From: Canibacter zhuwentaonis
GTDB taxonomy: Bacteria > Actinomycetota > Actinomycetes > Actinomycetales > Microbacteriaceae
Assembly (NCBI RefSeq): GCF_018531145.1
Contig: NZ_JAHDSZ010000002.1
Span: 1 to 64,000 of the forward strand
Direction: 5' to 3'
DNA length: 64,000 nucleotides
The notes below the pieces were generated by a model. That model searched no databases, was not told the origin of the DNA, and saw only the letters and a program-made list of their open reading frames with translations. This document shows, piece after piece, positions 8,879 to 18,456 of this stretch; position 1 is the stretch's first letter, and each line of letters begins with the position of its first letter. The position numbers and the translations under genes were made by a program.

Positions 8879-9862
8879 ATGTTTAGAAAAGTAAGGCGTA
8901 ACCTGCTGCCGATTCTTATTTCGCTGGTGTTAATAACCGGCGTAACGCTAATGCTGTATCCATCCACTTCCCAGTGGGTTTCTGCCTACAACCAGTCAAA
9001 AGTTACCAGCGACTATTCTAATGGAATTGACAAGGTTTTGCCGCCGCCAGATTCCCAGATTGAGGCGGCTTCGCTGTACAACGAAGCTCTGGTTTCGGGT
9101 GCGCTGGTTGCTTCTGGCGAGCGCTTCCCAACTGCCTTTGACGGCGAATCAAGCTTACCAGCAGGCGTGAAGCCGTACGAGCAGCAGCTGCAGGTGGGCA
9201 CAACGGGGCTTATGTCGCGCATTAAAATCTCTAAAATTAACGTTGATCTGCCCATTTACCACAGTGTGAGCGACGATGTTTTGCTGGTTGGTGCGGGGCA
9301 CCTTGAGGGTACCTCTCTGCCGGTTGGCGGCGATGGCACCCGTACGGTTGTGAGCGCGCACAGGGGCTTGGCGAGCGCGAGAATGTTTACGGATCTCGAC
9401 AGGCTCGAAAAGGGTGACATCTTTACTTTTGAGACTTTCGGGCAGGTTTTAACGTATCGCATCTCCGAGATTCAGGTTGTTGACCCAGATGATCGGCAGG
9501 CGATTTTGCCAGTTGCTGGCAAAGATCTGGCGACGCTCGTTACTTGCACGCCGCTGGGCATTAACAGTCACCGAATTCTTGTGACGGGCGAGCGCGTGAG
9601 TCCGACTCCAAAAAACGAAATCGAGGGTTTAAAAGACATTGACCCGGGTTTCCCGTGGTGGCTGATTATGTGGGTTGGTTCGATTGCGGGCGTGATTCTG
9701 GGTGTGCGCTATATGCTGTTTCCGACTAAGAAGAAAAAAGCGGATGCAGATGCTGGTGCAGATGCTGATGCTGAAGCTAATGCAGCTGCGGATGCTAATG
9801 CAGCTGCGGATGCTGGTGCAGATGCGGATGCGCAAGCCGCTGAGCTGGTTGGTGCGGGCTAA
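8879..9862 (+). CDS. Class C-like sortase with C-terminal membrane anchor and Ala/Asp repeat tail
   Basis: Sortases cleave LPXTG signals and join the protein to peptidoglycan or, for class C, polymerise pilins. The catalytic triad is visible: His161 in SAHRG, Cys223 in TLVTCTPLG, Arg232 in NSHRILVTG. The TCTP-x-G-NSHR signature, an N-terminal membrane helix (about 9-30) and a second helix near the C-terminus (about 259-281) fit class C. After KKKK the last 40 residues are almost only Ala, Asp, Gly, Asn and Glu, encoded by in-frame tandem repeats. No pilin gene is adjacent; the LPLTG protein at the left edge is a likely substrate. The total of 327 residues is normal apart from the tail. Confidence 0.9.
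   Translation: MFRKVRRNLLPILISLVLITGVTLMLYPSTSQWVSAYNQSKVTSDYSNGIDKVLPPPDSQIEAASLYNEALVSGALVASGERFPTAFDGESSLPAGVKPYEQQLQVGTTGLMSRIKISKINVDLPIYHSVSDDVLLVGAGHLEGTSLPVGGDGTRTVVSAHRGLASARMFTDLDRLEKGDIFTFETFGQVLTYRISEIQVVDPDDRQAILPVAGKDLATLVTCTPLGINSHRILVTGERVSPTPKNEIEGLKDIDPGFPWWLIMWVGSIAGVILGVRYMLFPTKKKKADADAGADADAEANAAADANAAADAGADADAQAAELVGAG
9776..9811 (+). repeat. 18-bp perfect tandem duplication inside the sortase gene
   Basis: GCTAATGCAGCTGCGGAT occurs twice back to back (9776-9793 and 9794-9811). It lies within a longer stretch of degenerate GCnGAT/GCnGGT hexamers, about 9750-9835. The unit is a multiple of three, so copy-number change would lengthen or shorten the protein tail without a frameshift. 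Confidence 0.8.
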
Positions 9863-10189
9863 CCTAGCGGGTGCGCACTTCGCCAGCGTGGGTGACTGCG
9901 ACGCGAGTAGAAAGCACGGACTCGGGGCGGGCACGGCTCAAACTCGCGCCCGCGCAAAGCAGAAAGTGCGATCGCGGGCGCGCAGCAAGTTGTATGCACG
10001 CGAAAGGCTGCAGAAAGCCTAAATAAGACTCCAACTGACGTTTTCGCCGCTAAAATAGTTTTGGAACGGGGGCTTAGTTACTGCTTTTAGTGGTTTGGCA
10101 AAGTGCTTATTCTGGCGTTATCTCGCTCAAAGGTATAGACTTGTTGAGTTATTTTGATACACTTTCGTGTTTTGTAGACGGAGGACAAT
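9863..10189. other. 327-base spacer between sortase and secY
   Basis: I see no gene here. It holds a GC-rich inverted repeat (9945-9954 CGCGCCCGCG with 9973-9982 CGCGGGCGCG, 18-base loop) and a small AGGCT/AGCCT hairpin near 10007. An AT-rich tail near 10140-10163 (TACACT as a candidate -10) precedes secY. The inverted repeat may end sortase transcription, although no T-run follows it. Confidence 0.5.
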
Positions 10190-11512
10190 TTGTTCAGGGC
10201 TATTAGTCGAGTTTTTCGCACACCAGATTTGAGACGTAAGATACTCTTTACGCTTGCAATCATGGCGGTATTTCGACTAGGCTCTTTCGTGCCTGCGCCG
10301 TTCGTTAACTTCAACAACGTGCAAGCTTGTTTGACCTCTGCGGAGAGCGCATCGGGGCTGTACCAGATGATCAACTTGTTTTCTGGTGGTGCACTGTTGC
10401 AGCTCTCTATTTTTGCGCTCGGCATTATGCCGTACATCACCGCGTCTATTATTACGCAGCTGTTGCGCGTTGTCATTCCACACTTTGAGTCGCTGCACCA
10501 GGAGGGTCAGGCAGGGCAGGCTAAACTCTCACAATACACGCGCTATCTCACAATTGGGCTTGCTATTTTGCAGGCAACAACCCTGCTGGTAACGGCTCGT
10601 TCAGGATTGCTTTTTGGTGCGGCACAGTCCGCCGCCTGCGAAAAAATCGTTGCTCCTGAGTGGTGGGCGATGCTGGTGCAGATTGTGACCATGACAGCCG
10701 GCACCGGGCTTGTGATGTGGCTTGGTGAGCTGATTACCGAGCGTGGTATCGGCAACGGTATGTCACTGCTTATTTTCACCTCGATTGCGGCCGGTTTCCC
10801 GGGTGCGTTGATGACAATCCAGCAGTCAAAAGGCTGGGAGATTTTCATATTCGTAATTCTTATCGGACTCGTTGTAATGCTCGCGGTTGTGTTTGTTGAG
10901 CAGTCGCAGCGTCGGATTCCTGTGCAATACGCGAAGCGTGTTATTGGTCGCCGCACTTACGGTGGCAGCAGCACGTACATTCCGATTAAGGTGAATATGG
11001 CTGGCGTTATCCCCGTTATCTTCGCGTCGTCGATTCTGTTTATTCCGCTGCTTATTACGCAGTTCAACACCCCAGCTCCGGGTAAAGAACCTGCCGAGTG
11101 GGTTGTGTGGATTCAAAACAATCTTGTTTACGGTGACCAGCCAATTTATATGGCGGTGTTCTTCCTGCTCACAATTGCGTTCGCGTTCTTCTACGTGGGA
11201 ATTACTTTTAACCCTGATGAGGTAGCTGGCAATATGAAACGCTACGGCGGTTTTATCCCGGGCATTCGCGCGGGTCAGCCAACAGCCGATTTCCTGCGCT
11301 ATGTGATCAACAGAATTACTTCAGCGGGTGCGTTGTACCTGGGCTTTATCGCGATGATCCCACTGTTTGCGCTGGCTTTGTTTAGCGCAAACCAGAACTT
11401 CCCATTTGGCGGATCTTCAATTCTGATTATTGTGGGTGTGGGTCTTGAGACTGTGAAACAGATTGACGCGCAGCTGCAGGAGCGCCACTACGAGGGGCTT
11501 ATAAAAAACTAG
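10190..11512 (+). CDS. secY: Protein translocase subunit SecY
   Basis: SecY is the channel of the Sec translocase in the cytoplasmic membrane. The 440-residue product begins at TTG with GGAGG five bases upstream, reading MFRAISRVFRTPDLRRKILF, a typical actinobacterial SecY N-terminus. Ten hydrophobic segments are visible. Family motifs include QLLRVVIPHFE, GNGMSLLIF, RRIPVQYAKR and NPDEVAGNMKRYGGFIPGIRAG. It leads secY-adk-map with gaps of only 3 bases. Ribosomal genes of the spc operon that normally precede secY (rplO) are absent upstream; a sortase is there instead. Confidence 0.98.
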   Translation: MFRAISRVFRTPDLRRKILFTLAIMAVFRLGSFVPAPFVNFNNVQACLTSAESASGLYQMINLFSGGALLQLSIFALGIMPYITASIITQLLRVVIPHFESLHQEGQAGQAKLSQYTRYLTIGLAILQATTLLVTARSGLLFGAAQSAACEKIVAPEWWAMLVQIVTMTAGTGLVMWLGELITERGIGNGMSLLIFTSIAAGFPGALMTIQQSKGWEIFIFVILIGLVVMLAVVFVEQSQRRIPVQYAKRVIGRRTYGGSSTYIPIKVNMAGVIPVIFASSILFIPLLITQFNTPAPGKEPAEWVVWIQNNLVYGDQPIYMAVFFLLTIAFAFFYVGITFNPDEVAGNMKRYGGFIPGIRAGQPTADFLRYVINRITSAGALYLGFIAMIPLFALALFSANQNFPFGGSSILIIVGVGLETVKQIDAQLQERHYEGLIKN

Positions 11513-11515
11513 GAT

Positions 11516-12112
11516 ATGACTGATAATTTGACTAAACTAAACCTGCTTATTATCGGCGCTCCTGGCGCAGGAAAAGGCACTCAGGCGCAGCTAATTGCCG
11601 AGAAATATCAGATTCCAACAATTTCGACCGGCGATATTTTCAGGGAAAATATTAAAACCGGTACCGAGCTCGGGCAAAAAGTGCAGCAGATTATTGCCGC
11701 CGGCGAGCTTGTGCCAGACTCGCTAACCAACGAGATTGTTGCTGACAGGCTGCAGCAGGATGATGTTGTAAACGGCTTTCTGCTTGACGGGTATCCACGC
11801 AACGAGGCTCAGGTTGTTGCTTTAGATCAGTTTTTAGCAGACCGCGGCGAGGTGCTCACCGCAGTAATCATGCTCGAGGCGGACACCGATGTTGTTGTGT
11901 CGCGCCTGTTACAGCGTGCATTCCGTGAGGGGCGTGCCGATGATACCGAAGAGGTGATCCGCCACCGGCAGAATGTTTACCGTGAGCAAACGGCTCCGCT
12001 TGTCGCTATTTTCAGCGAGCGTGGCATTTTGGTATCGGTTGACGGGCTGGGCAGCGTTGCAGAAATTGCGGAGCGCATTAATACTGCGCTCGCAGTTAAA
12101 CTGGGGTCGTAA
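11516..12112 (+). CDS. adk: Adenylate kinase
   Basis: Adk interconverts ATP + AMP and 2 ADP. The P-loop [10 protein letters not shown] lies at residues 14-23. AMP-binding elements STGDIFR and LLDGYPRN are present. At 198 residues it is the short-LID form typical of actinobacteria: no zinc-finger LID, only a short [13 protein letters not shown] turn. It starts 3 bases after secY and ends 3 bases before map, so all three are one transcription unit. No anomaly is visible. Confidence 0.97.
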   Translation: MTDNLTKLNLLIIGAPGAGKGTQAQLIAEKYQIPTISTGDIFRENIKTGTELGQKVQQIIAAGELVPDSLTNEIVADRLQQDDVVNGFLLDGYPRNEAQVVALDQFLADRGEVLTAVIMLEADTDVVVSRLLQRAFREGRADDTEEVIRHRQNVYREQTAPLVAIFSERGILVSVDGLGSVAEIAERINTALAVKLGS

Positions 12113-12115
12113 GCT

Positions 12116-12952
12116 GTGCGCGGAGTTAGAAGGTCAATTTACAAGTCACCAGCGCAGCTGCGCTTAATGCTTGAGCCAAACCGAATCACTCGCGAGGCTT
12201 TGGAAGCTGCGAAGAGCGTTTGCAAAGCGGGAGCCACACTGCTTGACCTTGATCGAGCGGCGGAGGCGCGGATTCGCGAGCTGGGCGCAGCCTCTAATTT
12301 CATGCTCGAGCCCGGTTACAAGCACACAATTTGCGCTAATGTGAACGATGCTGTTGTGCACGCTGTGCCAACTGATTATGTGCTGCAGCCGGGAGATATT
12401 ATTTCCATTGACTGCGGCGCTGTGCTGGGAGGATGGAATGGGGATTCTGCGCTCACTGTTGTAATTCCAGATGCGGATCGCCCCGAGCTGGTGGCGGCAC
12501 GCGAAAGCCTGAGCGACCACACAAAGGAGGCCATGTGGCACGGTATTGCCGCCCTGGCAAAAGGAAAATACGTTAACGAAATAGGCGTTGCTGTGGAAGA
12601 CTACATCACTAAAAACACCGATTATAAAATTGTTGAAGAGTATATCGGGCACGGTATTGGGCGCTCTATGCACGAGGCTCCCCCCGTGTTCAATCACGCG
12701 GTCGCCGGGCGTAGCGAGCAGATTAAACCCGGTCTGGTGGTTGCGATTGAGCCGATTATTGCCGTTGACAATGCCGAGTGTGCGGTTGACTCTGCCGACG
12801 GCTGGACGGTGCGTTTGCGCAATGGTAAAGACAGCTGCCAGTGGGAGCACAGTGTTGCCGTGCACAAAGACGGCATTTGGGTGCTAACTGCTGAGGACGG
12901 CGGCGCGGCAGGGCTCGCGCCGTTTGGAATCACACCAACTCCTATTGCCTAG
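12116..12952 (+). CDS. map: Type I methionine aminopeptidase
   Basis: This enzyme removes the initiator Met from nascent proteins. All five metal ligands are visible: Asp99 (SIDCGA), Asp110 (WNGDSA), His179 (IGHGIG), Glu212 (AIEPI) and Glu244 (QWEHS). The substrate His82 (VVHAVP) is also present. The start is GTG at 12116, giving MRGVRRSIYKSPAQL and 278 residues, a normal length for actinobacterial Map. The gene is the last of secY-adk-map. A 150-base spacer with an AT-rich promoter-like stretch then precedes infA. Confidence 0.96.
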   Translation: MRGVRRSIYKSPAQLRLMLEPNRITREALEAAKSVCKAGATLLDLDRAAEARIRELGAASNFMLEPGYKHTICANVNDAVVHAVPTDYVLQPGDIISIDCGAVLGGWNGDSALTVVIPDADRPELVAARESLSDHTKEAMWHGIAALAKGKYVNEIGVAVEDYITKNTDYKIVEEYIGHGIGRSMHEAPPVFNHAVAGRSEQIKPGLVVAIEPIIAVDNAECAVDSADGWTVRLRNGKDSCQWEHSVAVHKDGIWVLTAEDGGAAGLAPFGITPTPIA

Positions 12953-13102
12953 CCTTGCTTACTAGCGGATCGCGCTCCGCGCGGTTTGCGGTTTATGCAC
13001 ACATCGCGTAGTATTGTTTGGTGGTGCTTTGTGCTGTTTGCTTTTGTAAGTAACACGAAGTGCTCGCATGCGTAGTTAATATTTGAAGCGATAATAGGAG
13101 AT

Positions 13103-13324
13103 ATGACTAAAAAAGAGGGTGTAATAGAGGTTGAGGGGCGCGTAGTCGAAGCATTGCGCAACGCTAACTTTCGTGTTGAACTAACCAACGGGCACGTTGT
13201 GCTCGCGCAGATATCAGGCAAAATGCGCAAGAACTATATTCGTATTCTGCCAGAAGATCGAGTAATTGTTGAACTCACACCTTACGATCTAACTCGTGGT
13301 CGTATCAGCTATCGCTACAAGTAA
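13103..13324 (+). CDS. infA: Translation initiation factor IF-1
   Basis: This 73-residue S1/OB-fold protein contains the full IF-1 sequence pattern ([50 protein letters not shown]). IF-1 binds the ribosomal A site during initiation together with IF-2 and IF-3. The ATG follows AGGAG by only 2 bases. A GATAAT sequence lies 7 bases upstream, so initiation could be either SD-led with short spacing or near-leaderless. It heads infA-rpmJ-rpsM-rpsK, the canonical order. Confidence 0.98.
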   Translation: MTKKEGVIEVEGRVVEALRNANFRVELTNGHVVLAQISGKMRKNYIRILPEDRVIVELTPYDLTRGRISYRYK

Positions 13325-13390
13325 AGCTACAAAGTAACGGTTTGCGTGGTTAGCAGCGCATTCACGAGGACAGCGAGAAATGGAAACATT

Positions 13391-13504
13391 ATGAAAGTAA
13401 AACCAAGCGTTAAGAAGATTTGCGATAAGTGCAAAGTAATCCGCCGTCACGGTCGGGTTATGGTTATCTGCAGTAATCCACGCCACAAACAGCGCCAGGG
13501 CTAA
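13391..13504 (+). CDS. rpmJ: Large ribosomal subunit protein bL36
   Basis: This small gene encodes 37 residues beginning [20 protein letters not shown] and ending RHKQRQG. Three cysteines and a late histidine (C11, C14, C27, H32) form the zinc ribbon of the zinc-binding (C+) bL36 type. The start is ATG, with a weak GGA about six bases upstream. It lies between infA and rpsM as in most bacteria. A 147-base leader, without an evident gene, separates it from rpsM. Confidence 0.97.
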   Translation: MKVKPSVKKICDKCKVIRRHGRVMVICSNPRHKQRQG

Positions 13505-13651
13505 TCTTAGTCCAGGAACCATGCGCCCTCGGACGCACACTATGTAATATATCCGCGTATCTAAGAACTCAGCTTGCTGAAAACACCTTGAGATGAAGGC
13601 TCAGACACCTGATACGCTCCACACCTTCAAGAAACACCTAGGAGATGCCTT

Positions 13652-14020
13652 ATGGCACGTCTGGCCGGAGTTGATATTCCGCGTGAGAAGCGCGTAGAAG
13701 TAGCTCTTACATACATTTATGGCGTGGGTCGCACCCGCGCTCTGAAAACACTAGCTGAGACTGGTATTGACAAAAACACCCGCGTTAAAGACCTTAATGA
13801 TGATCAGCTTGTAGCGCTGCGCGATTATATCGAGGGTAACTTTAAAGTGGAGGGTGATCTGCGCCGTGAAGTGGCTGCGGATATCCGCCGTAAAGTAGAA
13901 ATTGGAAGTTACCAGGGCTTGCGTCATCGCAAGGGCTTGCCCGTGCACGGACAGCGCACGAAGACTAACGCTCGGACTCGTAAGGGACCAAAGCGCACCG
14001 TTGCAGGCAAGAAGAAGTAA
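13652..14020 (+). CDS. rpsM: Small ribosomal subunit protein uS13
   Basis: This 122-residue uS13 has the N-terminal [20 protein letters not shown] and the C-terminal basic tail [34 protein letters not shown] region. It sits in the 30S head, contacts the P-site tRNA and bridges to the 50S subunit. The ATG has AGGAG seven bases upstream. It is followed by rpsK after 33 bases, the standard alpha-operon order. The gene shows no irregularity. Confidence 0.98.
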   Translation: MARLAGVDIPREKRVEVALTYIYGVGRTRALKTLAETGIDKNTRVKDLNDDQLVALRDYIEGNFKVEGDLRREVAADIRRKVEIGSYQGLRHRKGLPVHGQRTKTNARTRKGPKRTVAGKKK

Positions 14021-14053
14021 CCCCACTCACACTAATTTTTCAAGGAGAACTTT

Positions 14054-14452
14054 ATGGCATCACCAAAATCTGCGGTGCGTAAGCCACGCCGCAAAGATAA
14101 AAAGAATGTTGCAGTGGGTCAGGCTCACATTAAGTCAACGTTTAACAACACGATCGTTTCTATTACTGACCCTACAGGTGCGGTTCTAAGCTGGGCTTCA
14201 TCCGGCGAATCGGGTTTCAAAGGCTCACGTAAATCAACTCCTTTTGCGGCGCAGCTTGCAGCTGAATCAGCTGCTAAAAAAGCGCAAGAGTTTGGCATGA
14301 AGAAAGTTGACGTTTTCGTTAAAGGTCCAGGATCAGGACGTGAAACTGCGATCCGCTCACTGCAGGCCGCAGGTCTTGAAGTTGGTTCTATTACCGATGT
14401 GACACCTCAGGCACATAACGGATGCCGCCCTTCAAAACGGCGTCGCGTTTAG
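14054..14452 (+). CDS. rpsK: Small ribosomal subunit protein uS11
   Basis: This 132-residue uS11 is identified by [41 protein letters not shown] and the C-terminal [18 protein letters not shown]. It forms part of the 30S platform near the mRNA exit. An AAGGAGA Shine-Dalgarno precedes the ATG. The usual rpsD between rpsK and rpoA is absent, as in many actinobacteria where rpsD is elsewhere. A hairpin follows the stop codon. Confidence 0.98.
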   Translation: MASPKSAVRKPRRKDKKNVAVGQAHIKSTFNNTIVSITDPTGAVLSWASSGESGFKGSRKSTPFAAQLAAESAAKKAQEFGMKKVDVFVKGPGSGRETAIRSLQAAGLEVGSITDVTPQAHNGCRPSKRRRV

Positions 14453-14463
14453 CTTTGAGCATC

Positions 14464-14486
14464 CCCCGCAGTGCTTTATTGCGGGG
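14464..14486 (+). terminator. Terminator or attenuator between rpsK and rpoA
   Basis: CCCCGCA (14464-14470) pairs with TGCGGGG (14480-14486), followed by CTTTT. It lies 12 bases after the rpsK stop and could reduce or end readthrough into rpoA. Confidence 0.7.
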
Positions 14487-14551
14487 CTTTTCCCTAACCC
14501 TTTAAACCGTATTGAGCCAGATAGTGGACTCTTTAACGAAAGGAATGAACA

Positions 14552-15556
14552 GTGCTCATAGCACAGCGACCTACACTTACAGAAGAAACAATTTCAGAGT
14601 TTCGTTCACGCTTTGTGTTCGAGCCTCTTGAACCAGGTTTCGGCTACACGCTAGGCAATTCCCTGCGTCGCACACTGCTTTCATCTATTCCGGGCGCGGC
14701 TGTTACAAGCGTTAGCTTTGAGGGTGTTGCGCACGAATTCACAACCATCCCGCATATTAGCGAAGATGTTACAGATATTATTCTCAACATCAAGGGTCTG
14801 GTTGTTTCTAGCGAGCACGACGAGCCCATTACCGCGCATCTGCGCAAATCAGGCGCCGGTGTAATCACCGCAGCTGATATTTCAACCCCTGCGGGTGTTG
14901 AAATCCACAACCCAGATTTGGTTATCGCAACTTGCAGTGCGGATGCGCAGTTCGAGCTTGATCTAACGATCGAGCGTGGTCGCGGTTACGTATCAGCGCA
15001 GCAGAACCGCAACGAAGACGCAGAGGTTGGTAGAATCCCGGTTGACTCTATCTACTCTCCAGTGCTTAAGGTTACATACGACGTTGAGGCAACCCGTGCG
15101 GGTGAGCGCACCGACTTCGATCGCCTCATCATTGACGTGGAAACCAAACCGGCTATTAGCCCGCGCGACGCGCTTGCCTCTGCGGGATCAACTCTTGTTG
15201 AGCTGTTCGGCATGGCGAGCGAGCTTAACCCCGCTGCGGAAGGTATTGAAATCGGTCAAAATCCGGTTGATCTTCCTGCGGATAGCGAACTTGCGATCCC
15301 AATTGAGGATCTCGATCTTTCAATGCGCAGCTACAACTGCCTGAAACGCGAGGGCATCGACACCGTAAGTCAGCTTGTGACACTGTCGCAAACAGAGCTG
15401 ACTAACATCAGAAACTTTGGCGCGAAATCGGTTGTGGAGGTTAACAGTAAGCTCGCTGAGCGCGGTCTTTCACTGAAAGATTCGATACCAGGGCTTGACG
15501 GAGCTAACTACTATAGCTACGAAGACGGCGACAATTTAGAGGCAGAGCAGCGGTAG
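14552..15556 (+). CDS. rpoA: RNA polymerase subunit alpha
   Basis: This 334-residue alpha subunit starts at GTG, with GAAAGGAA upstream. The N-terminal assembly domain contains [31 protein letters not shown]. The C-terminal domain for UP-element and activator contacts contains [16 protein letters not shown] and [17 protein letters not shown]. It initiates RNA polymerase assembly. rplQ follows after 28 bases. Nothing unusual is visible. Confidence 0.98.
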   Translation: MLIAQRPTLTEETISEFRSRFVFEPLEPGFGYTLGNSLRRTLLSSIPGAAVTSVSFEGVAHEFTTIPHISEDVTDIILNIKGLVVSSEHDEPITAHLRKSGAGVITAADISTPAGVEIHNPDLVIATCSADAQFELDLTIERGRGYVSAQQNRNEDAEVGRIPVDSIYSPVLKVTYDVEATRAGERTDFDRLIIDVETKPAISPRDALASAGSTLVELFGMASELNPAAEGIEIGQNPVDLPADSELAIPIEDLDLSMRSYNCLKREGIDTVSQLVTLSQTELTNIRNFGAKSVVEVNSKLAERGLSLKDSIPGLDGANYYSYEDGDNLEAEQR

Positions 15557-15584
15557 CGGCTCACTGAGATTTTAGGAGATAAAA

Positions 15585-16139
15585 ATGCCTAGACCAACTA
15601 AGGGGGCACGCCTTGGTGGTGGACCAACACATGAGCGTTTAATGCTCAACCAGCTGGCCTCACAGCTTTTTGAGCACAAGCGGATCAAAACAACTGAGAC
15701 CAAAGCAAAGCGCTTGCGTCCCGTTGCCGAGCGTCTTGTGACCTTCGCGAAGCGCGGCGACCTGCACTCACGCCGTCGCGTAATGCGTCAGATTCTTGAC
15801 AAATCAGTTGTGCATGAACTGTTCACAGATATTGCTCCGCTTGTTGCAGAGCGTGAGGGTGGCTACACACGCATTATTAAAACAACTCCTCGCAAGGGCG
15901 ATAACGCTCCCATGGCGATTATCGAGCTAGTGCTTGAGCCGGTTGCTAAAAAGGGTGCTGTTAAAGCCGCTCCTACTGCAACAGAGGCTGCTGTTGAAAG
16001 CGCTGACGAAACTGTGGCTGAAGGGGCTGTAGCAGCTGAAGAGGTTGCTGAGACCACAGCGGAAACAACTGCTGCGGCAACCGAGGTTGCCGCAGCAAGC
16101 GCGGATACGGAAGTAGAAACCGTAGCAGAAGTTAAATAA
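15585..16139 (+). CDS. rplQ: Large ribosomal subunit protein bL17 with acidic Ala-rich tail
   Basis: The bL17 core covers about residues 1-120: [20 protein letters not shown], then [14 protein letters not shown] and [22 protein letters not shown]. The last 60 residues are an Ala/Glu/Thr/Val-rich, negatively charged extension. Such C-terminal extensions are common in actinobacterial bL17. AGGAGA precedes the ATG. It is the last gene of the alpha operon and is followed by a strong terminator. The truA gene often found next is absent. Confidence 0.97.
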   Translation: MPRPTKGARLGGGPTHERLMLNQLASQLFEHKRIKTTETKAKRLRPVAERLVTFAKRGDLHSRRRVMRQILDKSVVHELFTDIAPLVAEREGGYTRIIKTTPRKGDNAPMAIIELVLEPVAKKGAVKAAPTATEAAVESADETVAEGAVAAEEVAETTAETTAAATEVAAASADTEVETVAEVK

Positions 16140-16178
16140 GCTATTTTGATTAAAGATCAGCTTCTGGTTCATAGCTGA

Positions 16179-16214
16179 AATAGCGCCGAGTGTTTTCAGT
16201 CGGCGCTATTTTTA
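16179..16214 (+). terminator. Rho-independent terminator after rplQ
   Basis: AATAGCGCCGA (16179-16189) pairs perfectly with TCGGCGCTATT (16200-16210), followed by a T-rich TTTAT run. The 11-bp GC-rich stem makes this a strong terminator for the alpha operon. The rest of the gap to 16390 shows no gene. Confidence 0.9.
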
Positions 16215-16390
16215 TGTGCGCTAAGAGCTTTAGAAGCGTGCGGTTTGGTGCTCTGTACGTTTTGGTCGGCTGTTCGTTTACCTGCGTGATCCTTTGTGGC
16301 AGTGGCTTTACAGGTTTGTAGTTTAACACTCTGAAAGTGGGGCTGACGTTTTAATATTGTAGCTCCGTGTTGCACGAGATTATCGGGCAG

Positions 16391-18376
16391 TTACTGCTCG
16401 AGCAAGTCGAACTGCGGCAGAATCTTACTGCGCTGCTCTGTTAGCTCGAGCAGATATGGGATTTTGGAGTTTTGCGGTTGTTCTGCGTGGCTGTTTAGGC
16501 GCTGCAGAGCATCCGCTACCGTCTTTGCATAAATTTCAGCTCCGGCAGGTTCCGGGTGAATTTCGTCGTCGGCGAGCTTTTCAAGGTGCGCGGCTATTGC
16601 CGCGTTCCAGTCTGCAAGGGTGACTCCGCGTCGCACCTGCGCAAAGTGCGCCAGTATCTGATTGTTCTCTGCAATCCATGACCTGTTAGCATACCCGGTC
16701 ACAACAACCATTTTGTGGCTGGTGCTAAACTCTGCGAGCCTGGTCAAATCTTCCGTTCTGATCGGGCCGTTCGTGGCCAGCGCCACGATCATATACTCGC
16801 GCAGCTCGCCGTTAGCGCGCAACTGTTCAAAAATGTCTATTCCGGTGCCAAAATGCCTGGAAACTGCCGCATCCACGGAAATATTGGGCAGCGCGGCTGT
16901 GAGCTCACCGGCTGACGCAAGCATAACAGAGTCGCCAACCGCACTCACCTTGTCACCGGTGATGGCGTGCGCTGTCGCGTTTTCTGTTGTGTGGGGGTGT
17001 TGTGCTGGATTGCCGGGCGGGCTATCCGGGGTGTCCGACTGCTTACCGGGGTCGCGAGGCTGCGCTGAGCGCTGCTGTTCTAATGCCTGCACGCCGCGCT
17101 CGATTGCGATTTGTGCTCTGCTGGCGCGCGGTTGCTGCGCCAGCGCAAACCCCGTGCCTGTTAGCGAAAGCAGCATCGCGCTCGTGATGCAGAACGCCAG
17201 CGCGCGGATCCGCGAAGGAGCCTGTGGTGACAGCGCAGCAGCCAGTTTTCTGAGTGAGTTTATAAATCCGCCCTGCCTGATCGGTTGCTCAATATAGCGG
17301 TACGAAAAAGTGGCCGCAACAAACGTTAACGGCAGCGTAACAAGGGGCACCAGCAAGGCGCGCCAATCGGGCGAGAGTTGCTCAAAAGCGGCGCTTGTAA
17401 TTAGTAGGAGCGGCCAGTGCCAGAGATAGATGCCGTACGATTTTTGCCCGATTTCTTTGAGCGGACCGCTGTCGAGAAGCTTGCCCGGTAGCGACCTGTA
17501 GCCTGTGACACACGTGATAATGCCGATGGTTGCGAATGTCGCCAGCAGAATACCACCCTGGAAACTCTCAGCCGAGCCCTCCTGCAGAATTAGAAACATT
17601 ATCAACAGCGCGATTAGACCTGAGCAGGTGCCCAGCATATAAACGATTTGCCGATACCAGCTCGGGGCTTTGTGACTGCCCGGTTTGCGATGCAGCGCGA
17701 GCGCCAGGGAAGCGCCCAGTAGCAGCCCAGAGCTGTGCGAGTCTGATCCAAAATAAATGCGGCTTGCGGAGACCCCGGCCGCGCTCATCGATGTCATCGC
17801 GAGCACCGAAGCGCCTCCGCACAGCAGAAAAACCGCCAGCCGTGCGTTATTGTTTGGCGCTCGTTTTAAGAGCAGCAGGAGCAACGGCAGCAGCAAATAA
17901 AACTGTTCTTCCACGCCCAGCGACCAGGTGTTGCGGAAAAGCTCGGGGGCGTCCTGCGTGAAGTAGTTGCTGCCCTTGATAATGTAGAACCAGTTTGCGG
18001 CAAAAAGTGCGCTGGAGAGCAGCTGCCCGCGCAGATTCAGGAGAATATCGCCTCCCAGAAGCCCTGCCAGCGATGCTGAGACCGCGAGCGTTACCGCGAG
18101 CGCTGGGAGCAGTCGCCGCGCGCGGCGCTTCCAGAACCCCGGCAGGTTAATACGACCCGTGAGCGAATACTCGCGCAGCAGCAGTGACGTGATCAAAAAC
18201 CCTGATACGCAGAAGAAAATATCCACTCCCAGAAAGCCACCGGGGAGCGCCTTGGGGAAGAAATGGTAGATAACAACCGCGATTACCGCGATTGCGCGTA
18301 GCCCGGTGAGACCCGGGAAAGGCGCATAACCTAGCGGGTTTCTGGCTTGTGTGGCGGATCGCGGATGAGTTTTCAT
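16391..18376 (-). CDS. Membrane acyltransferase 3 fused to an SGNH domain (OafA-type O-acyltransferase)
   Basis: This 661-residue protein has an acyltransferase-3 region of about ten membrane helices (residues 20-390). It contains GLRAIAVIAVVIYHFFP, GGFLGVDIFFCVSGFLIT, FWKRRARRLLPA, TWSLGVEEQFYLL and YGIYLWHWPLLL. After a Pro/Gln/Thr-rich linker there is an extracytoplasmic SGNH hydrolase-like domain with block I VGDSVML and a terminal DDEIHPEP Asp/His motif. Such two-domain enzymes move acetyl groups across the membrane onto cell-surface polysaccharide or peptidoglycan. The acceptor here is unknown. It stands alone, divergent from rplM. Confidence 0.92.
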   Translation of the reverse strand: MKTHPRSATQARNPLGYAPFPGLTGLRAIAVIAVVIYHFFPKALPGGFLGVDIFFCVSGFLITSLLLREYSLTGRINLPGFWKRRARRLLPALAVTLAVSASLAGLLGGDILLNLRGQLLSSALFAANWFYIIKGSNYFTQDAPELFRNTWSLGVEEQFYLLLPLLLLLLKRAPNNNARLAVFLLCGGASVLAMTSMSAAGVSASRIYFGSDSHSSGLLLGASLALALHRKPGSHKAPSWYRQIVYMLGTCSGLIALLIMFLILQEGSAESFQGGILLATFATIGIITCVTGYRSLPGKLLDSGPLKEIGQKSYGIYLWHWPLLLITSAAFEQLSPDWRALLVPLVTLPLTFVAATFSYRYIEQPIRQGGFINSLRKLAAALSPQAPSRIRALAFCITSAMLLSLTGTGFALAQQPRASRAQIAIERGVQALEQQRSAQPRDPGKQSDTPDSPPGNPAQHPHTTENATAHAITGDKVSAVGDSVMLASAGELTAALPNISVDAAVSRHFGTGIDIFEQLRANGELREYMIVALATNGPIRTEDLTRLAEFSTSHKMVVVTGYANRSWIAENNQILAHFAQVRRGVTLADWNAAIAAHLEKLADDEIHPEPAGAEIYAKTVADALQRLNSHAEQPQNSKIPYLLELTEQRSKILPQFDLLEQ

Positions 18377-18456
18377 ACCAGTACAACTTTAGTAGTTGTT
18401 ACTGTGTTTCGTCTTTAGCCCGGTCGGATTGTGTTGCCCCGCGCGTTATAGTGTGA

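Noticed and set aside
1-9862. A complete pilus locus (pilin subunits plus class C sortase)
   Set aside because: Only one LPLTG protein is visible and it is separated from the sortase by 7 kb of unrelated housekeeping genes. Further pilins may lie left of the window, but they are not seen.
9702-10022. Plus-strand frame spanning the sortase tail and the secY spacer
   Set aside because: Its Met/Gln/Leu-rich first half is an out-of-frame reading of the hexamer repeats. No ribosome site is present.
13040-13070. Shared 13-mer GTAACACGAAGTG as a ribosomal-protein regulon operator
   Set aside because: Two matches of 13 bases are expected by chance in 64 kb, and the surrounding structures differ. 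It is kept only as a side note in the rplM leader finding.
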